Part shown: positions 8,618 to 19,900 of the stretch, in pieces | Layout of the letters: each line of letters opens with the position of its first letter | Numbering within the stretch: the first letter of the stretch is position 1 | The notes under the pieces: generated by a model | Database searches by the model: none | Seen by the model: only the letters and a program-made list of their open reading frames with translations | Told to the model about the DNA's origin: nothing | Program-made: the position numbers and the translations under genes | Source of the DNA: Paenimyroides baculatum | GTDB lineage: Bacteria > Bacteroidota > Bacteroidia > Flavobacteriales > Flavobacteriaceae | DNA: 64,000 nt | NCBI RefSeq assembly: GCF_008629655.1 | Contig: NZ_VWSG01000001.1 | Coordinates: forward strand, 448,709 to 512,708 | Reading direction: 5' to 3'

Positions 8618-11020
8618 TTATAATTTTACATTTCGTAAACGCACCGCATTTCCAATAACCGATACCGAACTTAAACACATTGCTAAAGCAGCAATCATAG
8701 GCGAAAGCAGCATTCCTGTAGCGTAATACAGAACTCCCGCTGCAACCGCAATACCGATTACATTATAAATAAAAGCGAAAAACAGGTTTTGCTGAATGTT
8801 TTTCATTACATGTTCACTTAAGTTGTATGCTTTTTTTAGGTTAGAAAATGAACTGTTTAACAGTGTGATTTTTGCAAAATCTTGCGCCAGATCTGATCCA
8901 TTGCCCATTGCAATTCCAACATCGGCTTTTGCCAATGCGGGTGCATCGTTAATTCCGTCGCCAATCATGGTAATTATTTTTCCTTCTTTTTGGATCGATT
9001 CTATCATTGACAATTTATCTTGTGGAAGCTGCTGTGCAAAAACTTCATCAATTCCTACTTGGTTTGCAATGGCGTTCGCTGTTAGTTGATGATCGCCCGT
9101 TAACATAATGATCTTTATGTTTTTTGAATGAAGATACGCTATGGTTTCTTTCACTTCGGTTTTTACCGCATCGTGAATAACTGCCAAACCGACCAATTCA
9201 TTATTTATAACGATGTATGAAACCGTCTTCCCTTGATTTTGAATTTCGGTTACTTTCGATTTTATTTCTGTTGATATTTCTAACTGATTTTGTTTCAATA
9301 AAGTTTCGTTTCCTAATAAGATCTTTTTGCCGTTAATCATTCCCTGCATGCCTTTTCCTTGAACATTCGCAACCATTTTTATCGGTTTAAAGTCGATATT
9401 TCGCTCTTTTGCTTTATCGGTAAAAGCTTTTGCAATCGGGTGCTCGCTGCTTGCATTTAAATCGGCAGTAATTTTGATCAATTCTTCTTCTGGAAAATCT
9501 TTCAAGGAAATAATTTGTTCTAACGATGGTTTTCCTTCGGTCAGCGTTCCGGTTTTATCGGTAATAATTACATTTGTTTTCTGCAATAATTCCAAGGCTT
9601 CGGCTTTTTTTATCAGAATTCCGTATTCGGCTCCTTTTCCAATTCCTACTGAAATTGAAACCGGAGTTGCCAAGCCCAATGCACACGGGCATGCAATGAT
9701 TAATACCGCAATGGCGTTTTGCAAACCGAATAAAAGTGATGCTTCGGTTGAAACAAATCCCCAGTAAAAAAAAGTAGAAATAGCAATTAAAACGACGATT
9801 GGTACAAAATAACCCGAAATTTTATCGGCTAAACGTTGAATGGGCGCACGCGAAAGACTGGCTTTATTAACCATTTCAATAATCTGCGCAATGGTTGTTG
9901 TTTGCCCAATTCGGGTTGCTTTCATGGTAAAAGCCTGATTGGTATTAATGCTTCCTGCCAAAACCTCATCGTTTTCTTTTTTGTTTACAGGCAAAGGTTC
10001 TCCGGTTAGCAAGGCTTCGTTTACAGATGTTTTTCCGGATAGAATAATACCATCAACTGGAATTTTTTCGCCGGGTTTAACTAACAATTCATCGTTCATC
10101 TGTACTTTATCAATATCAATTTCTGTTGAATTTCCGTTGATTAAAATCGTTGCTTTCTGCGGAACAAGATTCAGTAAATGTTCTAACGATGATTTTGTTT
10201 TTTGATGCGCTCGGGCTTCTAACCACTGTCCTAAAATCATCAGTGTAAAAATCACAGCAACGCTTTCAAAATAAATCGGCAAATGATCGTTTGCGTGAAA
10301 TGCATGCGGGTTTAAAAGTACGTAAACCGAGAAAACGTAAGCAGCAACTGCACCCAAACCAATTAAACTGAACATGTTTAAATTCCAGGTTTTAAAGGAA
10401 ACGTATGCTCGTTTTAAGTATTTTCTGCCCAAAAATAAAACAGCAGTTGTGCCAATAAACTGTAGCCAAAGCGCAACGTTGAATGGAATTATTTTGTAGA
10501 TAAAACTATCGTGACTCATGCCAAACATGGCAATAAAAAACACGGGAATTGTTATAACTGCCGATTGTATCAACAGTTTTTTTAGATGATTAAGTTCCTC
10601 GTTATTATTGGTTGATCCGCCAATTTGTACCAGATCCATTCCGCAAACTGGACAGCCGACATTGCTGTCGTAAACCTTATCGCCTTCGCACAACATAGGG
10701 CAATAATATTTACCGGCTAAATGTTCTAACTGTTTGGGTGGTTCGTTATGATTGTTGTGATTGTGTACAGCATGATGCGCAATTTCTGAAAGTTCTTCAG
10801 ACCCGTCTGCATTTACAATAATTTCCTGAATCGTGTACGGACCTTTATGCGAAAGTGCGTGCTGTAAATCTTCCAATGCAATTTGTTTGTTCGATTCTAT
10901 AACAGCTTCGGCAGGATTCAGGCTGACATCAACTTTATCAGCAACAGTTTGTAACGCTTCGGCAACTTTGGCTTGACAGCCGCTGCACGTCATTTCGTTT
11001 ATTTTATATCGGGTTTTCAT
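8618..11020 (-). CDS. copA: Copper-translocating P1B-type ATPase (CopA type)
   Basis: 800 residues. Exports Cu(I) from the cytoplasm by ATP hydrolysis. N-terminal HMA domain with the metal-site MTCSGC (Cys12, Cys15), a histidine-rich linker (HHAVHNHNNHNE, about 82-93), then the heavy-metal-binding segment YYCPM...CPVCGMDL (105-130) typical of the silver/copper ATPases of this phylum. Eight membrane helices carry the ion-channel motif CPC at 444-446. TGEP (about 339-342), DKTGT (488-492), the SEHP motif and GDGINDAPAL follow in order. The neighbouring HMA-AraC regulator probably controls it. Specificity for Cu(I) or Ag(I) is inferred from CPC and is not proven. Confidence 0.95.
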   Translation of the reverse strand: MKTRYKINEMTCSGCQAKVAEALQTVADKVDVSLNPAEAVIESNKQIALEDLQHALSHKGPYTIQEIIVNADGSEELSEIAHHAVHNHNNHNEPPKQLEHLAGKYYCPMLCEGDKVYDSNVGCPVCGMDLVQIGGSTNNNEELNHLKKLLIQSAVITIPVFFIAMFGMSHDSFIYKIIPFNVALWLQFIGTTAVLFLGRKYLKRAYVSFKTWNLNMFSLIGLGAVAAYVFSVYVLLNPHAFHANDHLPIYFESVAVIFTLMILGQWLEARAHQKTKSSLEHLLNLVPQKATILINGNSTEIDIDKVQMNDELLVKPGEKIPVDGIILSGKTSVNEALLTGEPLPVNKKENDEVLAGSINTNQAFTMKATRIGQTTTIAQIIEMVNKASLSRAPIQRLADKISGYFVPIVVLIAISTFFYWGFVSTEASLLFGLQNAIAVLIIACPCALGLATPVSISVGIGKGAEYGILIKKAEALELLQKTNVIITDKTGTLTEGKPSLEQIISLKDFPEEELIKITADLNASSEHPIAKAFTDKAKERNIDFKPIKMVANVQGKGMQGMINGKKILLGNETLLKQNQLEISTEIKSKVTEIQNQGKTVSYIVINNELVGLAVIHDAVKTEVKETIAYLHSKNIKIIMLTGDHQLTANAIANQVGIDEVFAQQLPQDKLSMIESIQKEGKIITMIGDGINDAPALAKADVGIAMGNGSDLAQDFAKITLLNSSFSNLKKAYNLSEHVMKNIQQNLFFAFIYNVIGIAVAAGVLYYATGMLLSPMIAALAMCLSSVSVIGNAVRLRNVKL

Positions 11021-11114
11021 AATTTTATTCTTTCTGTAAAATTACGCCGAATGCCTAAAAACCGACTTACACAATTGCAAAAAAGGTTTGTATAATTTGT
11101 AATCTGCTTAAATC

Positions 11115-11155
11115 AAAAAAGAAAAAACCTCTGTAAAAGAGGTTTTATTTAGTTT
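11115..11155 (-). terminator. Terminator of the HMA-AraC regulator gene
   Basis: On the minus strand AAAACCTCTTTTACAGAGGTTTT forms a hairpin followed by a T-rich run. It overlaps the stop region of the regulator and lies upstream of copA, so copA is probably transcribed from its own promoter near 11030-11060. Confidence 0.7.
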
Positions 11156-11717
11156 CTATATTTTGTAGAACTTCTTCTTTAGAAATCTTTACTTCTTTAA
11201 AATGCGTTGGTGCCAAACCGGTTACTTTTTTAAACTGATTGCTTAAATGCCCAACCGAACTGTAATTCATTTTGTAGGCAATTTCACTTAAAGTCAACTC
11301 ATCGTAAACCAGTAATTCCTTAACCTTTTCTATTTTTTGAAGAATGTAGTATTGCTCAATAGTCTGCGATTCCTGCGTTGAAAAAAGCGAACTTAATGTA
11401 TGGTATTCCGTTTGCAGCTTGCTTGCCAAATATTCAGAAAGCGTAATGGTTAAATCGTTCATATCTTTAGAAACAAGTTCAATAATCTGATTTTTAATAC
11501 GTTCAATCAGCATGCTTTTTCTATCGCTCAAAATCTCAAAACCTAAAGGTTTAATCGCGTTTTCAATTTTATCGCGGTCATCAAGTGTAATTGGCTCATG
11601 AAATTCAATCATTCCTAAATCTACGTCATTTAAATCGTAACCTAAATCTTCCATCGTTTTTTCAATTACCATAATACATCGCGGGCAAACCATGTTTTTA
11701 ATACGTAGGGTTTTCAT
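11145..11717 (-). CDS. AraC-family regulator with N-terminal HMA-like metal-binding domain
   Basis: 190 residues. The first 65 or so residues form an HMA-like fold carrying MVCPRC with Cys11 and Cys14 in the position of the copper-site CxxC; LGFEIL closes the domain. A helical linker follows (about 70-105), then an AraC-type double helix-turn-helix (about 112-180; LTLSEIAYKMNYSSVGHLSNQF, then FKKVTGLAPTHFK). The layout suggests a one-component copper sensor controlling the adjacent copA. The pairing of domains and the gene order are seen here; the metal is inferred. The N-terminus MKTLRIKNMVC resembles MKTRYKINEMTC of CopA itself. Confidence 0.85.
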   Translation of the reverse strand: MKTLRIKNMVCPRCIMVIEKTMEDLGYDLNDVDLGMIEFHEPITLDDRDKIENAIKPLGFEILSDRKSMLIERIKNQIIELVSKDMNDLTITLSEYLASKLQTEYHTLSSLFSTQESQTIEQYYILQKIEKVKELLVYDELTLSEIAYKMNYSSVGHLSNQFKKVTGLAPTHFKEVKISKEEVLQNIETK

Positions 11718-11744
11718 AGAATCTTACTTTTATTGTGATTTTTT

Positions 11745-11752
11745 CAAATATA
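11745..11752 (-). promoter_or_regulatory. Promoter of the HMA-AraC regulator (TATATTTG, with upstream TTTG)
   Basis: Minus-strand TATATTTG fits TAnnTTTG, with a TTTG -33 element 20 bases further upstream. The -33 region is bracketed by AAACCC (about 11758-11763) and GGGTTT (about 11784-11789), a possible operator for autoregulation. Confidence 0.55.
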
Positions 11753-11874
11753 TCATAAACCCCTCGGTTTTTCAAATTATTTAGGGTTTATTTCGTTCAA
11801 CAGTCAAAATTACGCTTTTATTTTTCAGCAGAAATATTTGGCATAAATTTCATAGAAAATTAATATTGAAGCCG

Positions 11875-11882
11875 TAAATTTG
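11875..11882 (+). promoter_or_regulatory. -7 element TAAATTTG of the DsbA-like gene
   Basis: TAAATTTG fits TAnnTTTG and ends 16 bases before the ATG at 11899. Confidence 0.55.
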
Positions 11883-11898
11883 AGTAAAACTTATTAAA

Positions 11899-12588
11899 AT
11901 GAAAGTACAGATTTGGTCGGATATCATGTGTCCGTTTTGTTATATAGGAAAGGGAAATTTTGAAGCCGCTTTAGAAAAACTTCCTTTTAAAGATGAAGTG
12001 GAAGTAGAATGGAAAAGTTACCAGTTAGATCCTGATTTGAGTGAAACATCGGGATCGAAAACAATTAACGAATACCTTGCCGAGCGCAAAAGAATGCCTA
12101 TTGAACAGATCGAACAAATGCAACAGCGTATAAAAGATATGGGCAAACAGGTGGGCATTGGTTTTAATATAGAAAATGCAATTGTTGCAAATACTTTTCC
12201 GGCTCACAAACTGATCCATTTTGCAGCCAAAAGCAATAAGGCGAATGAGGCGGAAGAATTGTTGTTTCATGCTTATTTTATCGATGGAAAAAATGTTGCA
12301 GATCACGACGTATTGGTAAATATTGCCGAAGAATTAGGTTTGGATTCCGATCAGGCACAGTATGTTTTAAATTCCGATTCGTTTGATTATGAGGTGAAAC
12401 AGGATATTTTAGAAGCACGTAATATTGGTGTTACAGGCGTTCCGTTTTTTCTGTTGAACGATAAATACACTCTTTCGGGCGCACAACCTGTAGATTTGTT
12501 TGTGGATGCTTTAACGCAAACGTATAACGAAACCAACGTGAATAAATCAGCAGAAGGAGAGTCTTGTACAATTGATGGTTGTGAATAA
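11899..12588 (+). CDS. DsbA-family (FrnE-like) thiol oxidoreductase
   Basis: 229 residues, cytoplasmic (no signal peptide). Thioredoxin-fold protein of the DsbA/2-hydroxychromene-2-carboxylate isomerase family, FrnE branch. Active-site CPFC at residues 11-14 in the context WSDIMCPFCYIGK, with an inserted helical domain (about 60-160) and the cis-proline loop GVTGVPFF near 175-182. A second cysteine pair, CTIDGC, lies at the very C-terminus. FrnE proteins act as cytoplasmic disulfide isomerases under oxidative and metal stress. It is divergent from the copper regulator, which fits a copper-stress role, although that link rests only on position. Confidence 0.88.
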   Translation: MKVQIWSDIMCPFCYIGKGNFEAALEKLPFKDEVEVEWKSYQLDPDLSETSGSKTINEYLAERKRMPIEQIEQMQQRIKDMGKQVGIGFNIENAIVANTFPAHKLIHFAAKSNKANEAEELLFHAYFIDGKNVADHDVLVNIAEELGLDSDQAQYVLNSDSFDYEVKQDILEARNIGVTGVPFFLLNDKYTLSGAQPVDLFVDALTQTYNETNVNKSAEGESCTIDGCE

Positions 12589-12620
12589 TGTTTTGAGTTC
12601 AAAGTTTATAGTCGAAAGTT

Positions 12621-12660
12621 AAAACCTGCAAGATTTCAATAATATTGTAGGTTTTTTTTA
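12621..12660 (+). terminator. Probable terminator after the DsbA-like gene
   Basis: AAAACCTGCAA and TTGTAGGTTTTTT form an imperfect stem (one G-T pair) followed by seven T. Confidence 0.55.
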
Positions 12661-12722
12661 TAAACAGGCAGCGTTTTTAAATCTTTCAATTATTAAATCT
12701 TTTAATTTGATTTCAAAAAAAC

Positions 12723-12730
12723 TACTTTTG
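12723..12730 (+). promoter_or_regulatory. -7 element TACTTTTG of pyrD
   Basis: TACTTTTG fits TAnnTTTG and ends 22 bases before the pyrD ATG. Confidence 0.6.
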
Positions 12731-12752
12731 CAAAGCTTTAAATTATGCAATC

Positions 12753-13772
12753 ATGTACAAGTCAATAATTCGTCCGCTTTTATTTAATTTTGATCCTGAA
12801 AAAGTGCATCATTTTACTTTTTCAATGATAAAAACCATGCACGCCATTCCGGGTATGAAATCGGTTTTTAAATCGATTTATCAGGTAAACGACAAAAGAT
12901 TAGAACGAGAAGTTTTTGGCTTGAAATTTAAAAATCCGGTTGGTTTGGCTGCTGGATTAGATAAAGATGCAAAAATTTACAATGAATTAGATGCGTTTGG
13001 TTTCGGATTTATCGAAATCGGAACCATTACTCCAAAACCGCAAGAGGGAAATCCTAAAAAACGTTTGTTCCGTTTAAAAGAAGATTTTGGAATTATCAAT
13101 AGAATGGGCTTTAACAATGGCGGAATTGATTTGGCAATTGAACGTTTAAAGCAGAATAAAGGTGTTTTAATTGGTGGAAACATCGGTAAAAACAAAGTCA
13201 CTCCAAACGAAGAAGCAGTAAACGATTACCTAATTTGTTTCGATGCTTTGTATCCGTATGTTGATTATTTCGTAGTGAATGTAAGTTCGCCAAATACACC
13301 AAATTTACGTGCGTTACAAGATAAAGAACCGTTGACGGAATTATTATCGACTTTACAAAATAAAAACCTTCAGCAACCAAAGCAAAAACCAATTCTATTA
13401 AAAATTGCTCCCGATTTAACCAATGAGCAATTGCTGGATATTATCGATATTATAAACGATACCAAAATTGCCGGTGTAATTGCTACAAATACTACTATTT
13501 CACGTGATGGGTTACAATCTGTAAATCAAACAGAAATGGGCGGATTGTCTGGCAAGCCGTTAGCAAAAAGATCAACAGAAGTAATTCGTTTTCTATCAGA
13601 AAAAAGCAATAAATCGTTCCCTATAATCGGTGTAGGCGGAATACATTCTGCTGCCGATGCGTTGGAGAAATTAGATGCTGGTGCTACTTTAGTTCAAATT
13701 TACACAGGTTTTATTTACGAAGGTCCGGCATTGATTAAAGAAATCAATCAGGCTATTTTAAAACGCAGTTAA
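12753..13772 (+). CDS. pyrD: Quinone-dependent dihydroorotate dehydrogenase (class 2)
   Basis: Oxidises dihydroorotate to orotate in pyrimidine synthesis, passing electrons to membrane quinone. 339 residues. The amphipathic N-terminal extension ([15 protein letters not shown]) is the membrane-docking part that marks class 2. [13 protein letters not shown] near residue 51, [32 protein letters not shown], the catalytic-serine loop [11 protein letters not shown] (about 176-186) and GVGGI for FMN phosphate binding are present. The stop TAA overlaps the ATG of the LysE gene, so the two are translationally coupled. Confidence 0.97.
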   Translation: MYKSIIRPLLFNFDPEKVHHFTFSMIKTMHAIPGMKSVFKSIYQVNDKRLEREVFGLKFKNPVGLAAGLDKDAKIYNELDAFGFGFIEIGTITPKPQEGNPKKRLFRLKEDFGIINRMGFNNGGIDLAIERLKQNKGVLIGGNIGKNKVTPNEEAVNDYLICFDALYPYVDYFVVNVSSPNTPNLRALQDKEPLTELLSTLQNKNLQQPKQKPILLKIAPDLTNEQLLDIIDIINDTKIAGVIATNTTISRDGLQSVNQTEMGGLSGKPLAKRSTEVIRFLSEKSNKSFPIIGVGGIHSAADALEKLDAGATLVQIYTGFIYEGPALIKEINQAILKRS

Positions 13773-14401
13773 TGACACTTGAAATCATTATATCGTTCTT
13801 TTTTACAAGTTTGGCGTTAACCATTTCGCCGGGACCCGATATAATGTATGTTTTGTCGACAAGTTTAGCCAAAGGAAAACAGTTTGGAATTGCAGCCGTA
13901 ATAGGTTTAAGTTCGGGGTTGCTGTTTCATACCACATTGCTGGCGTTTGGAATATCGACCTTAATTGTAGCTATTCCGTGGCTTTTTATCGCTATAAAAG
14001 TTTTCGGAACGTTGTATTTGCTTCGAATCATTTACCTTTTATATAAAGCACCAATCGAACCTATTACGGTTAGTGTGGATCACGCACCAATTTCACGAAG
14101 CAACGTATTTCAACAGATTCAGCAAGGATTAATAATGAACATTCTGAACCCAAAGATCATGCTGTTCTTTTTGTCGTTATTTCCTTCGTTTTTACATCCC
14201 GAATTAGGAAACATTAAAATGCAGGTTTATACTCTAGGAAGTATTTTTATGTTGCAGGCATTGATTGTATTTTGTTTGATCGCTGTTTTAAGCGGATATG
14301 TCAGTAAATTCTTAATGAAAAACAAATACGTTCAAGGGTATATGAATTATTTTCAGATTGCTATTTTTATTGCCCTTATTGTATTTATGTGGATTAAATA
14401 G
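13772..14401 (+). CDS. LysE/RhtB-family amino-acid exporter
   Basis: 209 residues and six predicted membrane helices. The signature SPGPDIMYVLSTSLAKGKQFG at residues 18-38 and NPKIMLFFLSLFP near 122-134 belong to the LysE superfamily, which exports amino acids such as lysine, threonine or homoserine. The substrate cannot be read from the sequence. Its start overlaps the pyrD stop by one base (TAATG), so it is co-transcribed with pyrD although no functional link is known. Confidence 0.92.
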   Translation: MTLEIIISFFFTSLALTISPGPDIMYVLSTSLAKGKQFGIAAVIGLSSGLLFHTTLLAFGISTLIVAIPWLFIAIKVFGTLYLLRIIYLLYKAPIEPITVSVDHAPISRSNVFQQIQQGLIMNILNPKIMLFFLSLFPSFLHPELGNIKMQVYTLGSIFMLQALIVFCLIAVLSGYVSKFLMKNKYVQGYMNYFQIAIFIALIVFMWIK

Positions 14402-14447
14402 GTAAACATTAATCGTTTATTTTTTTGCAGATATTTTATCTTTCTAT

Positions 14448-14455
14448 TATCTTTG
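14448..14455 (+). promoter_or_regulatory. -7 element TATCTTTG of the HMG-CoA lyase gene
   Basis: TATCTTTG fits TAnnTTTG. It covers the in-frame TTG at 14453, which therefore cannot be the start, and ends six bases before the ATG at 14462, predicting a very short or absent leader. Confidence 0.55.
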
Positions 14456-14461
14456 AAACTT

Positions 14462-15325
14462 ATGAAGCCAGTAAAAATAATAGAATGTCCGCGCGATGCT
14501 ATGCAAGGCATTAAAATGTTTATTCCTACCGAACAAAAAGTTCAATACATTCAATCGTTGTTGCGTTGTGGTTTTGATACGTTAGATTTCGGAAGTTTTG
14601 TTTCGCCTAAAGCCATTCCGCAAATGCAGGATACTGCCGAGGTTTTGGCACAGTTGGATCTATCGGAAACCAAAACAAAATTACTGGCTATTATTGCAAA
14701 TACAAAAGGTGCCGAAATGGCATCGGTTCATAACGAAATTCAGTATTTAGGCTTTCCTTTTTCTATTTCAGAGAATTTTCAAATGCGTAATACGCACAAA
14801 ACTATTGCTGAATCAATCGTTACCTTACAAGAAATTTTAGAAATCGCCAATAAAACCAATAAAGAAGTGGTGGCTTATCTTTCTATGGGCTTCGGAAATC
14901 CGTACGGAGATCCTTGGAATGTTGATATTGTGGGCGAATGGACAGAAAAACTGGCTAACATGGGCGTGACGATCTTGTCGCTTTCTGATACCGTTGGATC
15001 TTCTACTGCAGAAGATATTGATTATCTTTTTTCTAATTTGATACCGAAATATCCTAATATCGAATTTGGTGCGCATTTGCATACAACTCCCGATGCTTGG
15101 TTAGAAAAAGTTGATGCTGCATACAAAGCAGGCTGTATTCGTTTTGATGGAGCTATTAAAGGATTTGGCGGATGCCCGATGGCAAAAGACGATTTAACAG
15201 GAAATATGCCAACTGAAAAAATGTTGAGTTATTTTACGGCAAGCAAAACTGCAACTAATGTTCAGATGACTTCTTTTGAAGCTGCGTATAACGAAGCGTT
15301 GAAGATATTTAATTTTTATCACTAA
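14462..15325 (+). CDS. Hydroxymethylglutaryl-CoA lyase
   Basis: 287 residues. HMGL-like TIM-barrel enzyme that splits 3-hydroxy-3-methylglutaryl-CoA to acetyl-CoA and acetoacetate, at the end of leucine breakdown. IIECPRDAMQG replaces the usual ECPRD(G)xQ start, LDFGSFVSPKAIPQM binds substrate and metal, and AHLHTTPDAW supplies the metal histidines. The G-C-x-R-FD-A-I-KG-x-GGCP(M)A glycine-rich loop near 225-245 carries the catalytic cysteine (GFGGCPMAKD). Start taken at the ATG 14462, as the promoter covers the upstream TTG. Single gene. Confidence 0.93.
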   Translation: MKPVKIIECPRDAMQGIKMFIPTEQKVQYIQSLLRCGFDTLDFGSFVSPKAIPQMQDTAEVLAQLDLSETKTKLLAIIANTKGAEMASVHNEIQYLGFPFSISENFQMRNTHKTIAESIVTLQEILEIANKTNKEVVAYLSMGFGNPYGDPWNVDIVGEWTEKLANMGVTILSLSDTVGSSTAEDIDYLFSNLIPKYPNIEFGAHLHTTPDAWLEKVDAAYKAGCIRFDGAIKGFGGCPMAKDDLTGNMPTEKMLSYFTASKTATNVQMTSFEAAYNEALKIFNFYH

Positions 15326-15351
15326 AATTTTATTATATCGTAAAAAATCAT

Positions 15352-16857
<1,506 letters not shown>

Positions 16858-16868
16858 GAAAATATATC

Positions 16869-16911
16869 AAACAAAAAATCCGAAGTCTAACTAGCTTCGG
16901 ATTTTTTGTTT
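16869..16911 (+). terminator. Terminator of guaB
   Basis: Seventeen-base arms (AAACAAAAAATCCGAAG and its complement) around TCTAACTAG, with a T-rich end. Confidence 0.85.
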
Positions 16912-16920
16912 CTAAAAGTA

Positions 16921-16951
16921 AAAACCTCCATTCAATCTGAATGGAGGTTTT
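16921..16951 (-). terminator. Terminator of the ABC/M1 peptidase gene
   Basis: Perfect inverted repeat AAAACCTCCATTCA / TGAATGGAGGTTTT with a three-base loop, directly after the stop codon of the minus-strand gene. Distinct from the adjacent guaB terminator, giving two back-to-back hairpins. Confidence 0.8.
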
Positions 16952-16960
16952 TGGTTATAA

Positions 16961-19900
16961 CTAATTCACTTTTTTACGGTTATCATTAGAATCACGGTCA
17001 ATTAACTTGTTGTAAGGGTCAACGCCAACTTCAACAGGTTTTTTATCAACAATGATGCTTACCTTATTATTTACCTTATTAATCAGGTATTTTTTATTGT
17101 GTAATTCGTTTTCGTATTCGTAGCTTCCTTTAATGGTTTTTTCGCCAAAAACACCCACTTCTACATAATCATTTAAAGGATACGATTTTACTTCTTTTTT
17201 ACCATCTTTACCTACCAATGTATTTCCTTTTGCATCTTTATAGATCTGCGTACCCTTTGGAGAAGTTCTATATTTTGAAACAATGAACGAAATATCAACC
17301 TGATATTTACCGTCTTTTAAAGGTTTTAATTCAACTTTATCCACTTTATTATCGTACAATGTTATGGTTTCAAACATATCTGTAATCAAATACTGTAAAT
17401 TCGCCGGAGTATTCGCTTTTAAATGATTTACAAATTCAATAGAATTGGTGTACGGAGCTTCTTGGAATTTAACTTGTGAAACGTACGCTTTCAATATATC
17501 GTTAAAACGTTTTTCGCCCAAGTAATCGCTCATTGCATACAGTACCAACGATCCTTTGTTGTAGTGAATATACTGTTGGTTCTCGTTATACATTAACGGA
17601 TTTTCTTCTTTCCATTCACGGGTTCTTCCCATTAAATAATTGTCTAACGCATCTTTTAAGAATTTACGCATTTGGAACTTACCATACTCTTTCTCTAAAA
17701 CTTTTAAAGAACTGTATTCTGATAACGATTCAGACAATAATGTAGCTCCTTTAACATTTGCACCAATTACCTGATGTGCCCACCATTGATGTGCCATTTC
17801 GTGCGATACAACAGAGAAAGGATAATCTACCGCATCTGGATCTTCACTGTCAACATCGGCAATAAAACCAATCGCTTCAGAAAAAGGCATGGTGTTCGCA
17901 AAAGCTTGTGCAAAAGTTCCCATAGTTCTTGGAAATTCTATAATACGCGCTTGTTTGTGCTGGTATTCTCCAAAATTTTCGCTGTAATAAGCCAACGATT
18001 TTTTCAAGGCATCCATCATTCGATCTAAATTGTATTCGTGACCTTTATGATAATAGATTTCCAAATTCAGGTTGTTCCACTTTTCTTTTTTAACTTCATA
18101 TCTTGCCGAATTAAAAGCGTAGAAATTCAACATTTTCTGATCCATTTTGTAATGGAAATAGTTTCTGCCGTCTTTTTGCCATTGTTTTTGAAGATATCCC
18201 GGTGCAATTGCTGTTTGATCGCCTGCTGTACTTACCGTTGTTTCAAAAGTAATCCAATCGGCTTCGTTTGATATATAGGTGTTTTTACGAGCTTCCGGAT
18301 CATCTGTCGCAGCCATACGTTCACGTGGTGCCAAATTGTATTTCTTTCGCACATCGTTATCTTGAATTTCTGCTGAATCACTGTATCCAAACGAAGGAAA
18401 CATACCGTTGTTTATAAACGTTCCGTTTTCAATAATCGGCGATCGATCTTGTAACCAAGTATTTGATTTATTTTCAACTACCATTTGTACTTTTAAAGAA
18501 TCGCCCGGATTTAAAGGTTGATTCAATCGGTAAATATCAAATTTCATAACAGTGTCGTTCAACACACGTTTGTTATCCTTACCAAAAGTAATTTTCTTTA
18601 AATTTTTACCATAATTGATAAAAAGAGAATCAATAGCTTTGTCTGATTTATTAACCATTACATAGTTTACCACCGCTTTGTAATTGCGTTGGTTCGGATA
18701 TATATCCATATCAACTTTTACGTCAACAATACGCGGTTGTGCATGCTTTTCGAATTTTTTATATTTCTTTTCAAAATCTACCTGCTGTTTTTCATATTCT
18801 TGTGCTGTGTAATAAGGTTCTAACTTCACTTCTTGGTAATACAAAGCCGATCCCAAACCAACAAATGCTAACAAGGCAACAACTAACGGTACGGCTACTG
18901 CAGGTTTAAAGCGTTTTACAAACAACTGAACGCGTTCTTTTGCGTTTGATAAAATACCACGACGCCAGAAAAGCAGGGTTAATCCGTAAAGAACAAATCC
19001 GAAAAGCAACCAATACAGCTTATAGTAGAAATAACCGCGTACGGTTCCGTATCCATCCATATCAGAATAACTGTAACCTGGATCTGAATTTAAATGAAAA
19101 ACAGCTTGTTCTATTCCTAACTTGCCTATTGCAAACGGAAGCATTTGTACTACTATAAAGATGATGAAAAAACCTATGAAATAGTTGCGGAAAAATGCCT
19201 GAATGAATAATGATAAAAGTATCAGTATTACATAATCAATTAGTTGTAAGCCGAAGAATTCAGAAAAATACTGACCTAATTCAAAATTATAGTATCCTAA
19301 ATAAGCCTGAATTAATACTCCTGATAAAATTCCTACCAAGAAAACAACACAAACCATTTCTACCAAAGCAATAAATTTTGATAGTAGTAAACTCCAATTT
19401 GGTACTGGAGTAGAATCAATCAACAAATTCATTCGAGACGATGTAGCATTGTTTAACAACACACCCGAGAATAAAAATACCAAGATCGATAAAAAGAAAT
19501 CTAAATTGCCTTTAACTAAATCAATCACTTTCCAAGTTACCGGATATGTTTTAGTACCAAACATTTCGCCCAAACTGTAGCTAGATACAAGAATAAAGAT
19601 CAATAAAATAATCATTAATGAAATAAATATCCAGTTTTTTACGATGCTTTTAAATTCGAATTTAGATAATCTAAAAGCAGTTTTTAAATTCGATATAAAT
19701 GAATAACTGTATGATACTTTTGGAAGATTGATCTTAATAATGCTTCCAAAATTGTTTTTGGTTATACGTTCTGCTTTTCTTTTTCTACCTATTGTTATTG
19801 GCGATTGTGAAAATGAAAAAGAGAAATAAGTGGCTACCAATGCTAAAACACCAACCCCTATCCAAATTAAACGGTTGTAAATAATTACATCGTCTAACGG

